A stretch of 20,358 nt of DNA from AM-2324 sp042091035. GTDB taxonomy: Bacteria > Bacteroidota > Bacteroidia > Chitinophagales > Saprospiraceae. The position numbers and the translations under genes are program-made. Positions 16,302 through 20,358 of the stretch are shown here, piece after piece. The stretch is from positions 1 through 20,358 of the forward strand of contig JBELIG010000039.1 of the NCBI GenBank assembly GCA_042091035.1, written 5' to 3'. The notes under the pieces were generated by a model that had not been told where the DNA came from, did not search any database, and worked only from the letters and a program-made list of their open reading frames with translations. The stretch's first letter is position 1. Every line of letters begins with the position of its first letter.

Positions 16302-16499
16302 AAGGCAAAAGCTCTCCTGCTCATCGATATGTTGAACAGATACTTTGAGATGACGGTATTAGATATGGAGACACGCTTTAAAAATTTCACAGCCAGAAGT
16401 CCTTATTTATTGCAGCTGCTTGCTCAAAAGGATCTTGCCTCTTTTTTAAGAATGGATGCCATCAATTTCAGTAAGCTTATGGGAAAGGTGAAAATCTAA
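16302..16499 (+). pseudogene. Remnant of a Crp/Fnr-family transcriptional regulator (C-terminal part only)
   Basis: An open frame begins after a stop codon at 16299 and runs to a TAA at 16497; the first ATG is at 16329 (56 residues). The encoded segment METRFKNFTARSPYLLQLL followed by AQKDLASFLRMDAINFSKLMGKVKI lines up with the C-terminus of Bacteroidota Crp/Fnr-type regulators, whose usual form is ERY..LL...PELLQRVP.KYIASYLGI.PE.LSRIR.K. That is the end of the linker and the helix-turn-helix. The cyclic-nucleotide-binding domain (some 130 residues) is absent, and the motif residues are weakened (AQ for VP, RMDA for GITP, KLMGK for RIRKK). I infer decay of a former regulator. A short functional DNA-binding protein is possible but less likely. 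It sits between a terminator and the alpha/beta hydrolase gene. Confidence 0.6.
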
Positions 16500-16504
16500 T
16501 TTTG
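16497..16504 (+). promoter_or_regulatory. Candidate -7 element (TAATTTTG) upstream of the hydrolase gene
   Basis: An exact TAnnTTTG overlaps the stop codon of the Crp/Fnr remnant and lies 53 bases before the hydrolase ATG. No TTG occurs at the expected -33 distance, so this is only a half match. Confidence 0.25.
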
Positions 16505-16557
16505 GTTTATATCAAGTTTTAAGTTAGCATAACTTCCGATCTTTATAAAAAGAAATA

Positions 16558-17469
16558 ATGAATAGACTTTTACTGGTTTTAGTAATACTAGGTATGGGCG
16601 TAAACGCAAATAGTCAGGACTGGTTGGATACAGAAATGTATCCATTTGAAGAAAATTATATAGATCTGGAGCATGGATCGATGCATTATGTGGACGAAGG
16701 TGAGGGGGAAGTCCTTCTATTTGTGCATGGCACTCCAAGCTGGTCATTCTTGTATCGAGATCTGATAAAGACCCTTTCCGCTTCCTACAGGTGTATTGCC
16801 ATTGACCACATAGGCTTTGGATTGAGTGAAAAGCCAGTAGACTTTGCAGGTACACCTCAGCTACACGGCGAAAACCTCTCCGAGTTTATTCAGAAAATGG
16901 ACCTTCAAGATATCACAATCGTTGTACATGATTTTGGAGGACCAATTGGCTTATCTTCAGCTATTTCTAATCCTAAAAGAATCAAACAAGTGGTCCTATT
17001 CAATACTTGGCTTTGGGAGACGAAGAGCAATCCTGAGGCACAGAAGCTTGATAGGATTCTGAATGGTTGGATGGGTAGATTCCTTTATTTATCGATGAAT
17101 TTTTCACCTAAGGTATTATTGAAAAAAGGATTCTATGATAAGTCTAAATTAAATAAGGACATTCATGATCATTATATAAAACCTTTTCCAACTAAGGATT
17201 CTCGCAGATCTTTACTTCACATTGGTCAATCCCTTGTTGGGTCTTCGGATTGGTATCAGGAGCAGTGGGATTCCTTGGATGTTTTAACCGACAAACCCTG
17301 GCTGATATTATGGGGTACTAAGGATGAATTCATCACTACCACTTATTTGGAGAAATGGGAAAAGCGACTTCCTAATGCTAAAGTGAAGCGTCTGGAATGT
17401 GGTCATTTTTTGCAGGAAGAGCAACCAAAGCTAGTATTAGCGTATTTGATAGACTTCCTTTCTAATTAA
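16558..17469 (+). CDS. Exported alpha/beta hydrolase of the haloalkane dehalogenase superfamily
   Basis: 303 residues with a short signal peptide (LLLVLVILGMGVNANSQ). The fold signatures are clear: HGTP oxyanion loop (H57-P60) in LLFVHGTPSWSFLYRD, DHIGFGLS, nucleophile D125 in VVHDFGGPIGL, acid D256 in LILWGTKDEF and H283 in LECGHFLQEE. This gives the Asp-His-Asp triad of haloalkane dehalogenases. However, the halide-binding residues are not conserved: Phe126 replaces the Trp that normally follows the nucleophile, and Thr59 replaces the Asn of HGNP. Halide release would therefore have to work differently, and epoxide hydrolase-like or other ester/ether chemistry is possible. The signal peptide is unusual for dehalogenases, which are mostly cytoplasmic. 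The gene stands alone, 58 bases after the Crp remnant. Confidence 0.85.
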   Translation: MNRLLLVLVILGMGVNANSQDWLDTEMYPFEENYIDLEHGSMHYVDEGEGEVLLFVHGTPSWSFLYRDLIKTLSASYRCIAIDHIGFGLSEKPVDFAGTPQLHGENLSEFIQKMDLQDITIVVHDFGGPIGLSSAISNPKRIKQVVLFNTWLWETKSNPEAQKLDRILNGWMGRFLYLSMNFSPKVLLKKGFYDKSKLNKDIHDHYIKPFPTKDSRRSLLHIGQSLVGSSDWYQEQWDSLDVLTDKPWLILWGTKDEFITTTYLEKWEKRLPNAKVKRLECGHFLQEEQPKLVLAYLIDFLSN

Positions 17470-17619
17470 CACATGTTCTATAATTTAAGCCAAAAAAATA
17501 GATCCTTCTAAAAGTATGATTTCGCTATTTTTTGATAAAAAGCTTCTTATTTATTATCTATTCATACTAATTCACCGAAAGTAAAGTTTTTGAGTCAGTA
17601 ACCAATTTAATCTTTATCT

Positions 17620-18225
17620 ATGAACAGAAAAATGTTTTTAAAACGCTCCGCTCTGACGGTGCTTGGAATGTCAATGGTTGGCTCAGTAGTGAAAGCGGAG
17701 GATGGAAAATTCTCTGGGGATTGTAAAACAACAAGTGATATACTTGGACCTTTCTACAGACCAGATGCTCCGTTGAGATCTGATTTGACCAGTCCGGATC
17801 TTGCGGGCAATAGAATCACGGTTAAGGGCAGAGTATTTGCAGGAGATTGTGAGACCCCCTTAACGAATGCAAAGGTAGAGATTTGGCATTGTGATTCGGA
17901 AGGGAATTATGATAATGAATCAAAGGATTTTAATCAGCGGGCACAGCTCATGACTACAGACCAAGGCGTTTATTCCTTTTACACGATCTTTCCAGGAAAA
18001 TATCTCAATGGTAAGGAATACAGACCTGCTCACGTCCATTTTCGAGTAACTGCAAAAGGACATCAGGAATTGGTCTCTCAGCTTTATTTTAAAGGAGATC
18101 CTCATATTGCATCGGACAAATGGGCTTCGGATAAAAATGCAGCACTTAGGATCAAAGAGATCATTCCGGAGAATGTGAATGGAGATCTTAGTTTGAACTT
18201 TGATATTTATTTAGCGTATAGCTAG
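17620..18225 (+). CDS. Exported intradiol ring-cleavage dioxygenase
   Basis: 201 residues with an N-terminal export signal (RKMFLKRSALTVLGMSMVGS); the basic part has RK and KR but not a full twin-arginine motif, so the route (Tat or Sec) is open. The fold is that of non-haem Fe(III) intradiol dioxygenases, which cleave catechol-type rings between the hydroxyls to muconates. The four iron ligands are visible: Y97 (GNYDN), Y128 (FPGKYLNGK), H138 and H140 (YRPAHVHFRV), with R135 in the conserved place. The N-terminal DILGPFYRPDAPLR segment and KVEIWHCDSEG are also typical. It is shorter than protocatechuate dioxygenase chains and resembles the secreted single-subunit group of unknown physiological substrate. 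It is monocistronic with a strong terminator. No aromatic degradation genes are nearby, so an envelope role on plant or algal phenolics is only a guess. Confidence 0.92.
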   Translation: MNRKMFLKRSALTVLGMSMVGSVVKAEDGKFSGDCKTTSDILGPFYRPDAPLRSDLTSPDLAGNRITVKGRVFAGDCETPLTNAKVEIWHCDSEGNYDNESKDFNQRAQLMTTDQGVYSFYTIFPGKYLNGKEYRPAHVHFRVTAKGHQELVSQLYFKGDPHIASDKWASDKNAALRIKEIIPENVNGDLSLNFDIYLAYS

Positions 18226-18247
18226 TTCTAATAAATCACTACTCTTA

Positions 18248-18297
18248 AAAAACAGGAGAGCCAATTTACAATCAAGTAAATTGGCTCTCCTGTTTTT
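18248..18297 (+). terminator. Strong Rho-independent terminator after the dioxygenase gene
   Basis: A perfect 22-bp stem (18248-18269 with 18276-18297; core ACAGGAGAGCCAATTTAC) with a six-base loop and five T. The A-tract on the left would also permit termination of leftward transcripts, but no leftward gene is present. Confidence 0.92.
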
Positions 18298-18454
18298 GAA
18301 TAAGTTTGTTTATCTAAAAATGAGGGTTAACCCTATTGCTAATGAGGTCTAGACCCTATGAAAGACTAAGTAGTTTGATTCTACATTTACATAACTAAAA
18401 TGAACGCTTTAGTTTTTGTATTTCAGGATTTTAAACCCTTAATCTTTTATTGTT

Positions 18455-19378
18455 ATGAACACTCTTCGATTATTTTTTATTCATTTGGTCATTGCTTTTG
18501 TCTTTTTCCCCTTCAACAATATTTTGGCACAAAGCAGGACCTCTCAAGTTTTTTATATTCAACATCATACCTCAGGTAAATATCTGCATCCCAGCGGTGG
18601 AGTAGCTGGTCAAGGTGTTGATTTGGTTCTTTATGATGGAGTAAGTGAGCAAGCAGCTTTTTACATTGAATATGCAGAAGAAGGAAACTGGGGGTATTTG
18701 GTTTCTGCAGTAAACCCACAATTAACTGTACACCCAAGAGGCTCAAGTATAAATTCTGGAAATGGTTCTTTGTTGGGATTCTGGACTGGAAAGTATGAAG
18801 GTACTCAGTTTAGAATCAACCCTGAGACTAAGACCATACAACACAAAAGTGGTCGCTATTGGCATCCTTCTGGTGGATCGGATATGCCCGGCAATGGAAC
18901 AGCGCTAGTCATATATGACGGAGAGAATCCAAATACAAAGTTTAAGGCGGTAGACAGCTATGGTCGTGCCGTAGATTTGCTTTCCCCCTTAACTATTTCC
19001 TCTAGGTGGAAGATGATTGAATCAGAAGAGAATAGAACGAATACATCCATTTATCTCGAAAAGACTGTTCAGATTGGTTCCTATAATCGCACAACGACGA
19101 CCAATGAAAGTGAAATCACATTGTCCGTTGGCTTGGAGGGCAGCTTCTTTGGTATCGGTGCATCTACAAGTACAGAATACAGATCTTTGTTTTCTCAAAC
19201 AAAAGAATCGATAAAAAATAAGAAGCAAGTGGAAAAGAAGTATTACACATTGTATCCCGGGACTTCAGTTTTTTTATGGCAAAAAGAAATAGTCAGTACG
19301 CACCTTAATGGCTCAGAAGCAACCTTAAGCACAAATCAGATAAAGTGGTTGCCTGCAGGAGAAAACCCTAACTACTAA
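18455..19378 (+). CDS. Secreted beta-trefoil lectin with candidate aerolysin-like pore-forming domain
   Basis: 307 residues with a long signal peptide (FFIHLVIAFVFFPFNNILAQ). Residues about 30-170 hold three repeats, each with a HP-x-G motif and a later LxxYDG-type strand: YLHPSGG (43-49) with DLVLYDG (56-62); TVHPRGS (91-97) with SLLGFWTG (105-112); YWHPSGG (135-141) with ALVIYDG (150-156). The 44-48 residue spacing and threefold pattern fit a ricin-type beta-trefoil. Residues about 195-285 are Ser/Thr/Asn-rich with long alternating strands (TVQIGSYNRTTTTNESEITLSVGLEG, shown as 204-229 in part), a glycine-rich hairpin-like stretch SFFGIGASTSTEYR and YTLYPGTSVFLWQKEIV, resembling the membrane-inserting module of aerolysin/ETX-MTX2 toxins. 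I infer a secreted haemolytic lectin-like protein. The trefoil is clear; the pore-forming assignment is tentative. There is no T9SS tail. Confidence 0.72.
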   Translation: MNTLRLFFIHLVIAFVFFPFNNILAQSRTSQVFYIQHHTSGKYLHPSGGVAGQGVDLVLYDGVSEQAAFYIEYAEEGNWGYLVSAVNPQLTVHPRGSSINSGNGSLLGFWTGKYEGTQFRINPETKTIQHKSGRYWHPSGGSDMPGNGTALVIYDGENPNTKFKAVDSYGRAVDLLSPLTISSRWKMIESEENRTNTSIYLEKTVQIGSYNRTTTTNESEITLSVGLEGSFFGIGASTSTEYRSLFSQTKESIKNKKQVEKKYYTLYPGTSVFLWQKEIVSTHLNGSEATLSTNQIKWLPAGENPNY

Positions 19379-19470
19379 ATAAGGATTTTAATCCTGCTGT
19401 AGGATGTTCCATGATTCTAAGTAGGGTTTATTAAAAGAAAGTTTTAGTAAAAAAATTAAGTCCTAGTGTT

Positions 19471-19941
19471 ATGAAAAAAATCACCCTCTTTACCTTGTTC
19501 TTTATGGGTAGTGTTCTGGCTTATTCCCAAACACTAAAAAAAGAAATAATAGCAAGTGCCGGAACAAGTTTTTCTTCTGGTACAGCTATCTCTTGGACAA
19601 TCGGTGAGCCTATGATTGCCGCTTATTCAAATACGGTTGATTTGTTTGAAGGCTTTTATACACCTGAAGAGGAAATAAATACCTCTATACAAAAGCTTAC
19701 AAAATCAAGTCCATTTTCCTTGTATCCTAATCCTAATAATGGAGTGTTTCAAATAGAACTTGAAGTATATCAAATGCCTGTTCATTATACAATCTTAAAC
19801 ACAAATGGAATGCAAATACAACAGGGGTATTTCTCAAAGAATACTCGGTCTTTTGATATCGCGAATATACCGGCAGGTGTTTACTATCTGAGCCTAAAAA
19901 GCAATTCGATTTCTGAATCCATCTCTTTTGTTAAACTTTAA
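19471..19941 (+). CDS. Small secreted protein with T9SS type A sorting domain
   Basis: 156 residues. Signal peptide (LFTLFFMGSVLAYSQ) is followed by a short region of a kind common in Bacteroidota (ASAGTSFSSGTAISWTIGEP ... LFEGFYTP), in which a GEP/GFYTP pattern precedes the sorting domain. The last 75 residues are the T9SS domain (FSLYPNPNNGVFQIEL, YTILNTNGMQIQ, GVYYLSLKS, ending SFVKL). Function of the short N-terminal module is unknown. Twelve bases separate it from the next gene, so cotranscription is likely. Such pairs with tail-fibre-like proteins recur in related genomes, as far as I recall. Confidence 0.87.
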   Translation: MKKITLFTLFFMGSVLAYSQTLKKEIIASAGTSFSSGTAISWTIGEPMIAAYSNTVDLFEGFYTPEEEINTSIQKLTKSSPFSLYPNPNNGVFQIELEVYQMPVHYTILNTNGMQIQQGYFSKNTRSFDIANIPAGVYYLSLKSNSISESISFVKL

Positions 19942-19953
19942 TTCTCCCTAATT

Positions 19954-20358
19954 ATGAAAAATTATATAGTACTCATTTTACTGTTTTGTGCAGGATTATC
20001 CTTTGCACAATCCGATCAAGGTTTTAATTATCAGGCTGTTGTTCAAAATTCGGATGGTGAGATTATTAAAGATGATTTCGTAAGTCTTAGATTTTGGATA
20101 CTAAAAGGTAATTCAAATGGAGATGTACTTTACCGAGAATCACACAGTGCAGTATATACTGGTGTTGAAGGAATCCTTAGCCTTCAAATTGGAACGGGAA
20201 GCTCCGATGTTGGAGATTTTGAATCGATTGACTGGTCTGCTGATAAGCATTTTATCCGAGTTGATTTGGATGAAAATAATGGCAATGACTATACTCAAAT
20301 GGGCATCACTCAATTAATGGCTGTACCCTACGCAATGTATGCGTTTAATGCAGGAGGA
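19954..20358 (+). CDS. Exported tail-fibre-like protein, N-terminal part (3' end outside window)
   Basis: The frame is open from the ATG at 19954 to the window edge (135 codons seen). A Sec signal (YIVLILLFCAGLSFAQ) precedes a beta-rich domain: GFNYQAVVQNSDGEIIKDD, VSLRFWILKG, VEGILSLQIGTG, DWSADKHFIRVDLDENNG and TQLMAVPYAMYAFNAGG. This matches the N-terminal module of many Bacteroidota surface proteins, which continue into collagen-like Gly repeats or a tail-fibre/intramolecular chaperone-type C-terminus; the GG at the edge may begin such repeats. Role unknown, possibly adhesive. It follows the small T9SS protein by 12 bases. Confidence 0.85.
   Translation, partial: MKNYIVLILLFCAGLSFAQSDQGFNYQAVVQNSDGEIIKDDFVSLRFWILKGNSNGDVLYRESHSAVYTGVEGILSLQIGTGSSDVGDFESIDWSADKHFIRVDLDENNGNDYTQMGITQLMAVPYAMYAFNAGG

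Noticed and set aside
16558..17469. Firm annotation as haloalkane dehalogenase
   Set aside because: The triad fits, but both usual halide-stabilising residues are absent, so only the superfamily is claimed.
17493..17533. Inverted repeat AAAAAATAG / CTATTTTTT after the hydrolase gene
   Set aside because: Arms are almost pure A/T and the loop is 23 bases, so it is a poor terminator compared with the four strong hairpins in the window.
19382..19395. Palindrome AGGATTTTAATCCT after the lectin-like gene
   Set aside because: Only 14 bases with a two-base centre and no T-run; likely chance in AT-rich DNA.
1..20358. CRISPR array, defence island, prophage or insertion sequence
   Set aside because: No regularly spaced repeats, transposase, integrase, restriction or toxin-antitoxin genes can be recognised in the readable sequence.

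Overview
The window reads as a low-GC member of the Bacteroidota. Four proteins end in a type IX secretion (T9SS) type A sorting domain, DUF3857/transglutaminase-like and CotH-type secreted proteins are present, no start codon shows a Shine-Dalgarno sequence, and several intergenic regions carry partial matches to the Bacteroidota promoter (TTG, about 19 bp, TAnnTTTG). The Saprospiria are a reasonable guess at the class, but the sequence does not prove it. Two runs of exactly 100 N (6789-6888 and 9906-10005) are scaffold gaps; the second lies inside a gene. I found no tRNA, rRNA, CRISPR array, transposase or phage integrase.

Layout. 1-519 is the end of a secreted T9SS protein. 520-1167 is non-coding apart from a possible 58-residue secreted peptide (738-914). 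1168-3743 is a nitric-oxide signalling pair: a stand-alone H-NOX haem sensor whose stop overlaps the start of a cytoplasmic hybrid histidine kinase. That kinase begins with an HNOBA domain, the partner domain of H-NOX in animal soluble guanylate cyclase. A lipoprotein of unknown role follows 46 bp later. 4867-7244 holds DNA-3-methyladenine glycosylase I (tag) and three proteins that look like small dimeric alpha/beta-barrel (ABM-like) folds, one of them secreted and internally duplicated. 7357-11265 is a tandem, overlapping pair of secreted DUF3857/transglutaminase-like proteins; the first keeps the Cys-His-Asp triad and the second has lost Cys and His. 11325-13715 (minus) is a CotH-kinase/lamin-tail/T9SS protein with a Gly/Pro-rich insert.

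14092-16197 is a periplasmic or surface redox pair: a degenerate thioredoxin-like protein, then a cytochrome c fused to a peptidylglycine-monooxygenase-like type II copper enzyme with a T9SS tail. A remnant of a Crp/Fnr-type regulator follows (16302-16499), then an exported alpha/beta hydrolase of the haloalkane-dehalogenase superfamily that lacks the usual halide-binding residues, and an exported intradiol ring-cleavage dioxygenase. 18455-19378 encodes what looks like a secreted haemolytic-lectin type toxin: a three-repeat beta-trefoil followed by a candidate aerolysin-like pore-forming module. The window ends with a small T9SS protein and the start of a tail-fibre-like exported protein (19954 to the window edge).

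Four perfect long hairpins flanked by A- and T-tracts (5801, 11284, 16216, 18248) punctuate the transcription units; two lie between convergent genes and can serve both strands. The best candidates for something unusual are the split guanylate-cyclase-like NO sensor, the trefoil plus pore-former protein, and the catalytically dead transglutaminase-like partner.
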